Below are positions 1 to 5,238 of a stretch of 11,545 nucleotides of DNA, in pieces (within the stretch, counting starts at the first letter, position 1; the number at the start of each line of letters is the position of its first letter). Made by a program: the position numbers and the translations under genes. Below the pieces are notes generated by a model, which was not told the origin of the DNA, did not search any database, and saw only the letters and a program-made list of their open reading frames with translations. The stretch lies in assembly GCA_900550935.1 (NCBI GenBank), contig URUD01000066.1, positions 1 to 11,545 of the forward strand, written 5' to 3'. This stretch comes from an uncultured Roseburia sp. (lineage in GTDB: Bacteria; Bacillota; Clostridia; Lachnospirales; Lachnospiraceae).

Positions 1-16
1 AAATAAGAAGAAGTAA
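1..16 (+). CDS. rpsM: Ribosomal protein S13, last codons only (partial)
   Basis: Only the 3' end is inside the window. Reading from base 2 gives Asn-Lys-Lys-Lys-stop, the usual C-terminus of bacterial S13 (…ANKKK). S13 is a 30S head protein contacting the P-site tRNA and the 50S subunit, and rpsM normally lies directly upstream of rpsK in this operon. The call rests on four residues plus gene order. Confidence 0.75.
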
Positions 17-20
17 TTTA

Positions 21-33
21 GTTACATGGTAAC
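21..33 (+). other. Small hairpin after rpsM
   Basis: GTTAC (21-25) and GTAAC (29-33) are perfect inverted repeats around a three-base ATG loop. There is no T-run, so it is not a terminator. It may be a minor RNA fold between rpsM and rpsK, and the loop is also the start codon of the small candidate ORF at 26-97. Confidence 0.3.
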
Positions 34-97
34 CGAATTCGATTTGTATGTTTTAAAAACAGGAGAGCGAATTCAAGTAAATGAGAAAGTAGGTTAG
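26..97 (+). CDS. Candidate 23-residue small ORF between rpsM and rpsK
   Basis: ATG at 26 opens a frame that runs 23 codons to TAG at 95-97, six bases before the rpsK start. The peptide begins MVTEFDLYVL and ends QVNEKVG; I recognise no family. The only purine-rich upstream sequence is the AAGAAGAAG of the rpsM C-terminus, so initiation would be weak or coupled to rpsM termination. The ORF nearly fills the rpsM-rpsK spacer and would end where rpsK begins, which would suit translational coupling. A chance open frame of this length is also quite possible. Confidence 0.2.
   Translation: MVTEFDLYVLKTGERIQVNEKVG
61..67 (+). promoter_or_regulatory. Orphan Shine-Dalgarno-like AGGAGAG
   Basis: This good anti-16S match lies 36 bases before the rpsK ATG, too far to serve it directly. 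The only ATG reachable downstream (81) gives Met-Arg-Lys-stop. It may be a ribosome standby site, support a three-codon mini-ORF, or be chance in a purine-rich spacer. Confidence 0.3.
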
Positions 98-103
98 TTT
101 AAA

Positions 104-508
104 ATGGCTAAAAAAGTGTCCACTACAGCAAAAAAAGTGACAAAAAAGCGTGTAAAGAAAAACGTTGAACGCGGACAGGCACACATTCAGTCATCTTTTA
201 ACAATACAATCGTAACAATTACTGATGCTGAGGGTAATGCTTTATCATGGGCAAGTGCCGGTGGTCTTGGATTTAGAGGTTCAAAGAAATCTACTCCATA
301 TGCTGCACAGATGGCAGCAGAAACAGCTACTAAAGCGGCTTTAGTACACGGCTTAAAGACGGTTGACGTTATGGTTAAAGGACCAGGTTCAGGAAGAGAA
401 GCAGCAATTCGTGCACTTTCTGCTTGCGGTCTTGAAGTTACAAGTATCAAAGATGTAACACCAGTACCACATAATGGATGTCGCCCACCAAAACGTAGAA
501 GAGTTTAA
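104..508 (+). CDS. rpsK: Small-subunit ribosomal protein S11
   Basis: S11 is part of the 30S platform, where it binds 16S rRNA helices near the mRNA exit and supports codon-anticodon selection. The 134-residue product has the Lys-rich N-terminal tail of the family (KKVTKKRVKKN), the conserved core from GQAHIQSSFNNTIVTITD through SAGGLGFRGSKKSTPYAAQ, and the Arg/Lys-rich C-terminus NGCRPPKRRRV. Length is normal for Firmicutes. The start is ATG at 104; only a weak AGG (91-93) lies at a suitable distance, so translation may depend on coupling to rpsM. It sits between rpsM and rpsD (18-base gap) in the alpha operon. Confidence 0.97.
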   Translation: MAKKVSTTAKKVTKKRVKKNVERGQAHIQSSFNNTIVTITDAEGNALSWASAGGLGFRGSKKSTPYAAQMAAETATKAALVHGLKTVDVMVKGPGSGREAAIRALSACGLEVTSIKDVTPVPHNGCRPPKRRRV

Positions 509-526
509 TTAGGAGGAGAGACGAAA

Positions 527-1120
527 ATGGCAGTAAATAAAGTACCTGTTCTGAAGAGATGTAGATCCCTTGGTTTAGAGCCAAGTTATTTAGGATATGA
601 TAAAAAATCCAACAGAGAGTTAAAAAGAGCAAACAAGAAAATGTCTGAGTATGCTCTTCAGTTAAGAGAGAAACAGAAAGCAAAATTCATTTACGGTGTA
701 TTAGAGAAACCTTTCCATAACTACTATGAGAAAGCTGATCAGATGAAAGGTATGACTGGTACTAACTTAATGACTATGTTAGAGTCCAGATTAGACAACG
801 TAGTATTCCGTATGGGATTTGCAAGAACTAGAAAAGAAGCTAGACAGATCGTTGACCACAAATTCGTATTAGTAAACGGAAAACAGGTTAACATTCCTTC
901 TTATTTAGTAAAAGCTGGCGATGTGATCGAAATCAGAGAGAAGAGCAAAGGTCTTCAGAGAATGAAAGACATCGTTGAGGTTACAGGTGGAAGATTAGTT
1001 CCAGACTGGTTAGATGTAGACGCTGAGAAATTACAGGGAACTGTAAAAGAATTACCTTCCAGAGAGCAGATCGACGTTCCTGTTGATGAGATGCTCATTG
1101 TCGAGTTATATTCTAAGTAA
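527..1120 (+). CDS. rpsD: Small-subunit ribosomal protein S4, zinc-free form
   Basis: S4 is a primary 16S rRNA-binding protein that nucleates 30S assembly and, in several bacteria, represses its own operon. The 197-residue product has the S4 N-terminal domain and an S4 RNA-binding fold at about residues 86-150 (MLESRLDNVVFRMGFARTRK, VNGKQVNIPSYLV). The N-terminus (MAVNKVPVLKRCRSLGLEPS) has a single Cys in place of the four zinc-binding cysteines of many S4 proteins, so this is the zinc-independent version. A strong AGGAGGAGAG ribosome binding site fixes the ATG at 527. Its place between rpsK and rpoA matches the Clostridia operon; in Bacillus rpsD is elsewhere. Confidence 0.96.
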   Translation: MAVNKVPVLKRCRSLGLEPSYLGYDKKSNRELKRANKKMSEYALQLREKQKAKFIYGVLEKPFHNYYEKADQMKGMTGTNLMTMLESRLDNVVFRMGFARTRKEARQIVDHKFVLVNGKQVNIPSYLVKAGDVIEIREKSKGLQRMKDIVEVTGGRLVPDWLDVDAEKLQGTVKELPSREQIDVPVDEMLIVELYSK

Positions 1121-1157
1121 TAATTGAGCAAATTACCCGAGAAGGAGGGATTTTGTA

Positions 1158-2117
1158 GTGTTCGATTTCCAGAAACCAAAAATTGAAATCGCAGAAATTT
1201 CAGAAGACAAGAAGTACGGAAAGTTTGTTGTAGAACCATTGGAAAGAGGCTACGGTACTACACTTGGTAACTCATTAAGAAGAATTATGCTTTCTTCTTT
1301 ACCAGGAGCCGCTGTCAGCCAGGTTAAGATCGACGGTGTTTTACATGAGTTCAGTTCTATTCCTGGAGTTAAGGAAGATGTAACTGAGATTATTATGAAT
1401 ATCAAAAATCTTGCCATCCGAAATAACAGCTCTACAAATGAACCGAAGGTTGCTTACATTGAATTCGAAGGCGAAGGTGTAGTTACAGCAGCAGATATTC
1501 AGGTTGATTCTGATATTCAGATCTTAAATCCGGATCTGGTAATTGCCAATCTGAATGGTGGTCCGGACTGTAAATTATACATGGAACTTACCATTACAAA
1601 GGGAAGAGGATATGTCAGCGCAGAGAAGAACAAGACAGAGGAAATACCGATCGGTGTGATTGCGATCGACTCTATCTACACACCAGTAGAGCGTGTAAAT
1701 CTTCTCGTAGAGAATACTCGTGTTGGTCAGATTACAGACTATGATAAACTTACCTTAGATGTATATACCAACGGTACCTTAGAGCCAGACGAGGCTGTCA
1801 GCCTGGCTGCAAAAGTATTAAGTGAGCATTTGAACTTATTTATCGATTTATCAGAAGCTGCTGTAAATGCTGATGTCATGATCGAGAAAGAAGACAATGC
1901 AAAAGAAAAAGTATTAGAAATGAACATTGATGAACTTGAGTTATCTGTTCGTTCCTATAACTGTTTGAAGAGAGCCGGTATCAATACCGTTGAAGAGCTC
2001 ACAAACAGAACGCCAGAAGATATGATGAAAGTTCGTAACTTAGGACGTAAATCATTAGAAGAAGTTTTAGCAAAATTAAAAGAGCTGGGACTTCAGTTAA
2101 ACCAGGGTGAAGAGTAA
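1158..2117 (+). CDS. rpoA: DNA-directed RNA polymerase alpha subunit
   Basis: The alpha dimer is the scaffold on which beta and beta' assemble; its C-terminal domain binds promoter UP elements and activators. The 319-residue product has an N-terminal dimerisation domain at about 1-230 (LERGYGTTLGNSLRRIMLSS, the GVKEDVTEIIMNIKNL stretch) and a C-terminal domain at about 250-315. DNA-contact residues align position for position with E. coli: R265, N268, C269, G296, K298, S299 and E302 are all present. The start is GTG at 1158 (MFDFQKP), supported by GGAGGG at 1145-1150. The downstream spacer to rplQ is unusually long. Confidence 0.98.
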   Translation: MFDFQKPKIEIAEISEDKKYGKFVVEPLERGYGTTLGNSLRRIMLSSLPGAAVSQVKIDGVLHEFSSIPGVKEDVTEIIMNIKNLAIRNNSSTNEPKVAYIEFEGEGVVTAADIQVDSDIQILNPDLVIANLNGGPDCKLYMELTITKGRGYVSAEKNKTEEIPIGVIAIDSIYTPVERVNLLVENTRVGQITDYDKLTLDVYTNGTLEPDEAVSLAAKVLSEHLNLFIDLSEAAVNADVMIEKEDNAKEKVLEMNIDELELSVRSYNCLKRAGINTVEELTNRTPEDMMKVRNLGRKSLEEVLAKLKELGLQLNQGEE

Positions 2118-2140
2118 AGCGAGGCGTAAGCCGAGCGCTA

Positions 2141-2167
2141 CTTGTGGAACTGCTAATGTTCCATAAG
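2141..2167 (+). other. 10-pair hairpin at the 5' side of the rpoA-rplQ spacer
   Basis: CTTGTGGAAC (2141-2150) pairs with GTTCCATAAG (2158-2167) through ten pairs, one of them G-T, around a seven-base loop TGCTAAT. No T-run follows, so it should not terminate. Its left arm is the same sequence that can pair with 2443-2451 next to the rplQ ribosome binding site. Confidence 0.6.
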
Positions 2168-2451
2168 TTCCTTGTGACGCAGTCACGCGCTGCTTCCCCG
2201 ATACAGGCAGAAACAGTAAGACCATGCGGCATGAAGTATGTCTGGTGTGCGGAGTGTATGCGTTCATTGTTCTGATATGCCTGACGAGGAAATGCGCCAG
2301 AGACAGTCAGAGGGATGAGGCAGACGAGATTCCGACACACGGATCATGAGTGGCACTTGGAATGGCACTGTGCGGTATCACAGAGCTGCTCCGAAACAAG
2401 AATATGGCGTCCGGTAAGTAAGTCCAAAGCGCGTGGCCGGATGTTCCACAA
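2142..2451 (+). repeat. 9-base perfect inverted repeat bounding the spacer
   Basis: TTGTGGAAC at 2142-2150 is the exact reverse complement of GTTCCACAA at 2443-2451. The right arm ends three bases before the GGAGGA ribosome binding site of rplQ. The pair could close a large RNA domain or be the ends of an inserted element; I see no target-site duplication. Confidence 0.55.
2351..2369 (+). repeat. Short direct repeat TGGCACT
   Basis: TGGCACT occurs at 2351-2357 and again at 2363-2369, twelve bases apart, inside the rpoA-rplQ spacer. Origin and meaning unknown. Confidence 0.4.
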
Positions 2452-2454
2452 AAT

Positions 2455-2460
2455 GGAGGA
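2455..2460 (+). promoter_or_regulatory. Ribosome binding site of rplQ, decides the start
   Basis: GGAGGA lies eight bases before ATG 2469, the ideal distance. An in-frame GTG at 2433 would add 12 residues unlike any L17 and would place this site inside the coding sequence, so ATG 2469 (MAKYRKLSR) is the start. Confidence 0.9.
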
Positions 2461-2468
2461 AAATTAAA

Positions 2469-3005
2469 ATGGCAAAGTATCGTAAATTAAGCAGAACCTC
2501 TAGCCAGAGAAAAGCTTTATTAAGAGGTCAGGTAACTGCATTATTAAACAACGGTAAGATCGTTACAACAGAAGCAAAAGCAAAAGAAGTTCGTAAGATC
2601 GCTGAGGGACTTATCGCTTTAGCTGTAAAAGAAAAAGATAACTACGAAGAAGTTACTGTAAAAGCTAAAGTTGCCCGCAAGGACAAAGATGGTAAGAGAG
2701 TAAAAGAAGTAGTAGACGGAAAGAAAGTTACCGTATACGATGAAGTAGAGAAGACAATCAAGAAAGATAAGCCATCTCGTCTTCATGCTCGTAGAGAAAT
2801 GTTAAAAGTTCTTTACACCGTAAAAGAAGTTCCAACAGAAGCTGCTGGAAGAAAGAAAAACACCAAAGAAGTTGATCTTACAGCAAAATTATTTGATGAG
2901 ATCGCTCCAAAATATGCAGACCGCAACGGTGGTTACACCAGAATCGTTAAGATCGGTCAGCGTAAAGGTGACGGTGCATTAGAAGTATTACTTGAGTTAG
3001 TATAA
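2469..3005 (+). CDS. rplQ: Large-subunit ribosomal protein L17 with a large insertion
   Basis: L17 binds 23S rRNA near the peptide exit tunnel of the 50S subunit. The 178-residue product has the family start MAKYRKLSRTSSQRKALLRG, the TTEAKAKEVRKIAE helix, the LHARRE motif at about 105-110 and the C-terminal NGGYTRIVKIGQRKGDGALE. Bacillus L17 is about 120 residues; the extra length is mostly a charged Lys/Glu/Asp-rich insertion at about residues 53-103, plus about nine residues before LFDEIAPKYA. The insertion has repeated Asp-Gly-Lys turns and could form an extended beta-hairpin. Codon use matches the neighbouring ribosomal genes, so it is probably native. Last gene of the operon, followed by a terminator. 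Confidence 0.95.
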   Translation: MAKYRKLSRTSSQRKALLRGQVTALLNNGKIVTTEAKAKEVRKIAEGLIALAVKEKDNYEEVTVKAKVARKDKDGKRVKEVVDGKKVTVYDEVEKTIKKDKPSRLHARREMLKVLYTVKEVPTEAAGRKKNTKEVDLTAKLFDEIAPKYADRNGGYTRIVKIGQRKGDGALEVLLELV

Positions 3006-3033
3006 GATACACTATCCAAAATATGAGAACGTG

Positions 3034-3084
3034 AAAAAGAACCGGTTTGGTTTGCAGATATTGCAGACTGAGCCGGTTCTTTTT
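3034..3084 (+). terminator. Intrinsic terminator after rplQ
   Basis: AAAAAGAACCGG (3034-3045) pairs with CCGGTTCTTTTT (3073-3084) in a 12-base perfect stem whose 3' arm ends in a T-run. The inner segment holds a repeated TTGCAGA (3053-3058 region and 3061-3067). The A-run at the 5' side means it could also act on minus-strand transcripts. Confidence 0.9.
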
Positions 3085-3088
3085 GTAT

Positions 3089-3115
3089 AAAAAAAGCATG
3101 CGGTTTAAGCATGCT
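3089..3115 (-). terminator. Intrinsic terminator of the mutS2-regulator-kinase operon
   Basis: On the minus strand, AGCATGC and GCATGCT (plus 3109-3115 and 3095-3101) form a 7-pair stem around a seven-base loop, followed by a run of T (plus A's at 3089-3095). The kinase stop codon TAA lies in the loop and the stem encodes the last residues His-Ala, so coding and termination signals overlap. Confidence 0.85.
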
Positions 3116-4520
3116 CTTTCGCAATCGGCAGTGTAAAGATAAATTCCGTACCGACGCCCTCGGTACTGATACAGTTGATATTTTCTCCGTGTGCCTGAAT
3201 GATTTCTTTTACAATGGAGAGTCCAAGTCCGGTTCCTTTTTTGTCTTTTCCCCGGGAGAGATCTGTCTTGTAGAAACGCTCCCAGATCTTCTTTAAACTG
3301 TCACTTGGAATACCAATACCGGTATCTTTTACGGAAACAAAGACGGTCTCATTTTTTTCGGTCGTTTCGATCGTGATCGCAGAGTCCGCGTGGCTGAATT
3401 TGATCGCATTGTCAATCAGATTATATAATACCTGCTGAATCTTGCTGATATCTGCGGAAACGAATAACTTTTCTCCGGTTAAGATCAGGTTGAATGAGAT
3501 ATGCTTCTGCAGGCAGGTGCCCTCAAAGGTCTGTACGGTTGTTTTGATGGTGTTATTGATATCGAATTCCGTAATGTCAAGCATGATGCCGTGTTTCCCG
3601 AATTTATTCAGTTCTAACAGGCTTTTGGTCAGTTTGTTCAATCGTTCTGTCTCAAATAAGATGATATTTAGGTACTTGTCCTGCAGTTCAACAGGGATTG
3701 TACCATCTAAGATCGCTTCCACATAGCCCTTAATTGAGGTCAGTGGGGAACGGAAGTCATGTGATACATTTGATACAAATTTCTTCTGGTCTTCCTCTAA
3801 CGTATTGAGCTCGTTTGCCATGTAATTTAAGGATGCGGCAAGATAGCCGATCTCATCGTTGGAATGGACGTCGATCTTTTCCTCAAAATTACCGGATGCA
3901 AAACGGTCAGCACCCCTGGTGATCTTTCGGATGGGGATGTACACAACGTATGTAAATAAAATAAGAACAATAAATGCAGCGAGGAACAGCAATGCAAGTG
4001 TCTGATAGGAAATATGGGTCAGACCGTTTGCAGAGGATACCAGACTGCTGATCGGCTTGTGGATGATCACATATCCACGCACCTTGTAATTTACCGTGAT
4101 CGGGGAAAATACACTTAACATTTCCGAAGAAAAGGTCTGATAGAAATCGCCGACACGATAGTAACTGTTTCCAAAATCCGTCACATCAAAATCCTGGATA
4201 CGTTTCTGTTCATCATCCAGTGAAGATGCGGTATTGAGAAGGATATTTCCCCGCGTGTCCATGATCCAGATCTCACCGGATAAGTAGGTACTTAAGGTCA
4301 TCAGCTGTTTTTGCAGCTCCTCTAAAGTAATCGACTGGCTGAAATAATTCTGTGCATATTCTGAGGAGATCAGAGCCGATTCACGGTAGAGGGAAGCCGC
4401 CTCCTTACGCTGCAAAAAATTAAATGTAAGATGATAGGTAAAGGTTGCGATGATCACAAAACCGATCAGCCCATACATCAGGTAACCGGCGAGGAGTTTG
4501 GGGTAGAGTGTTCGTTTCAT
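3105..4520 (-). CDS. Two-component sensor histidine kinase (HAMP, HisKA, HATPase)
   Basis: This membrane sensor autophosphorylates on His and passes the phosphate to the response regulator encoded just upstream. The 471 residues show TM1 at about 11-36, an extracytoplasmic sensor region at about 37-173, TM2 at about 174-197, a HAMP linker at about 197-245, the H-box FVSNVSHDFRSPL with His254, the N-box NLIDNAIKFS (367-376), G1 DTGIG (399-403), the F-box IWERFYK and G2 GTGLGLS (429-435). All catalytic motifs are intact. The ligand is unknown; the sensor region has a PAS/CACHE-like feel (GEIWIMDTRGNILLNT) but this is inference. The ATG overlaps the regulator stop in ATGA, implying translational coupling. 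Family resemblance is to PhoR/WalK/ResE-type kinases, but I do not assign a symbol. Confidence 0.93.
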   Translation of the reverse strand: MKRTLYPKLLAGYLMYGLIGFVIIATFTYHLTFNFLQRKEAASLYRESALISSEYAQNYFSQSITLEELQKQLMTLSTYLSGEIWIMDTRGNILLNTASSLDDEQKRIQDFDVTDFGNSYYRVGDFYQTFSSEMLSVFSPITVNYKVRGYVIIHKPISSLVSSANGLTHISYQTLALLFLAAFIVLILFTYVVYIPIRKITRGADRFASGNFEEKIDVHSNDEIGYLAASLNYMANELNTLEEDQKKFVSNVSHDFRSPLTSIKGYVEAILDGTIPVELQDKYLNIILFETERLNKLTKSLLELNKFGKHGIMLDITEFDINNTIKTTVQTFEGTCLQKHISFNLILTGEKLFVSADISKIQQVLYNLIDNAIKFSHADSAITIETTEKNETVFVSVKDTGIGIPSDSLKKIWERFYKTDLSRGKDKKGTGLGLSIVKEIIQAHGENINCISTEGVGTEFIFTLPIAKEHA

Positions 4521-5221
4521 AGGTCCTTGACCTCGAATTTATAACCAATCCCCCAGACCGTTGCAAGACTCCAGTTTGCGTGATCTTTGATCTTTTCACG
4601 GAGACGCTTTACATGGACATCAACGGTACGGGTATCGCCGATATATTCATAGCCCCAGATATGGTCTAAAAGCTGCTCGCGCGTAAATACCTGATTTGGG
4701 GATGCTGCAAGGAAATAAAGCAGTTCCAGTTCCTTTGGAGGCATATCTACAGGCTGTCCCTGATAGATGACGGAGTAGTTGGACAGGTTGATGACCAGAT
4801 CCGGATATTTCACGCATTTGAGTTCCGGTGTGTTTTCCTCTACTTTTACCGGCTGATAGCGGCGGAGGACTGCTTTGACCCTTGCAACAAGCTCCTTGGA
4901 ATCAAATGGTTTCATCATATAATCATCTGCACCTAGCTCCAGACCAAGTACTTTGTCAAAGATCTCACCCTTTGCGGAAAGCATGATGATCGGAACGTTT
5001 GCCTTTGCGCGGACTTCACGGCATACCTGATAGCCATCGATGCCCGGAAGCATCAGGTCTAACAGGATGAGGTTGGGGTTATACTGTTCAAACGCTTTTA
5101 ACGCCTCCTCTCCGTCGTTGACAATCTGTGTGTCAAAACATTCTTTGGTAAGATACAGAGAGATCAGCTCTGCAATATTGTTGTCATCATCTACGATCAG
5201 GATTTTCTGTTTTGCTGCCAT
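4517..5221 (-). CDS. OmpR/PhoB-family response regulator
   Basis: This DNA-binding regulator is phosphorylated by the adjacent kinase. It has a receiver domain with acidic pocket residues in ILIVDDDNNIAE, the phosphoacceptor Asp in LILLDLMLPG, the Ser switch in IIMLSAKGE and the Lys in YMMKPFDS; then a winged-helix DNA-binding domain from about residue 138 to the end (PKELELLYFLAASPNQVFTR, DTRTVDVHVKRLREK, VWGIGYKFE). I start it at ATG 5221 (MAAKQKILIV, 234 residues): GGAG at plus 5231-5234 is nine bases from it but only three from the alternative ATG at 5227. Its ribosome binding site lies in the 11-17 base gap after mutS2, so the three genes are almost certainly one operon. Confidence 0.95.
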   Translation of the reverse strand: MAAKQKILIVDDDNNIAELISLYLTKECFDTQIVNDGEEALKAFEQYNPNLILLDLMLPGIDGYQVCREVRAKANVPIIMLSAKGEIFDKVLGLELGADDYMMKPFDSKELVARVKAVLRRYQPVKVEENTPELKCVKYPDLVINLSNYSVIYQGQPVDMPPKELELLYFLAASPNQVFTREQLLDHIWGYEYIGDTRTVDVHVKRLREKIKDHANWSLATVWGIGYKFEVKDL

Positions 5222-5230
5222 ATCCATGTT

Positions 5231-5234
5231 CTCC
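5231..5234 (-). promoter_or_regulatory. Ribosome binding site deciding the response regulator start
   Basis: The minus strand reads AAAAAAGGAGAAC, then ATG GAT ATG. GGAG is three bases from the first ATG (5227) and nine from the second (5221). Normal spacing favours the second. Confidence 0.7.
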
Positions 5235-5238
5235 TTTT

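Larger units (their letters stand above)
2118..2451 (+). ncRNA. Structured intercistronic RNA candidate between rpoA and rplQ
   Basis: About 350 bases separate the rpoA stop from the rplQ ATG. By hand count the stretch is about 53% G+C, whereas the first 100 bases of rplQ are about 38%. No convincing gene is present. Inverted repeats visible by eye: 2118-2121/2136-2139 stacked on GGC-GTAA-GCC (2123-2132, a GNRA loop); a 10-pair hairpin 2141-2150/2158-2167; GTGAC/GTCAC 2174-2178/2182-2186; TCTGG/CCAGA 2241-2245/2297-2301, extendable with G-T pairs; TCCG/CGGA 2331-2334/2340-2343; CTGTG/CACAG 2368-2372/2379-2383; TCCGG/CCGGA 2410-2414/2437-2441; and the long-range CACGCGCT/AGCGCGTG 2184-2191/2428-2435. 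TTGTGGAAC (2142-2150) and GTTCCACAA (2443-2451) enclose nearly everything. It must be co-transcribed unless a promoter lies inside. Function unknown; it could be an rplQ leader, an independent RNA or a remnant of an inserted repeat. Confidence 0.5.

Noticed and set aside
2141..2167. Terminator for rpoA
   Set aside because: The hairpin is good but no T-run follows it, and rplQ would have no clear promoter.
2281..2294. Hammerhead-ribozyme-like core CTGACGA…GAAA
   Set aside because: Only one base separates the two core motifs, so stem II is missing, and stems I and III are not evident.
1999..2340. 113-codon minus-strand ORF covering the rpoA end and the spacer
   Set aside because: No ribosome binding site or recognisable domain, it runs antisense through conserved rpoA C-terminal codons, and the higher G+C of the spacer makes stop-free stretches easy.
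2118..2451. MITE or other inserted transposable element
   Set aside because: The 9-base terminal inverted repeat is suggestive, but no flanking target duplication or second copy is visible in the window. A genome-wide repeat search would decide.
2433..2468. Upstream GTG extending L17 by 12 residues
   Set aside because: The extension is unlike any L17 N-terminus and covers the GGAGGA site that is ideally placed for ATG 2469.
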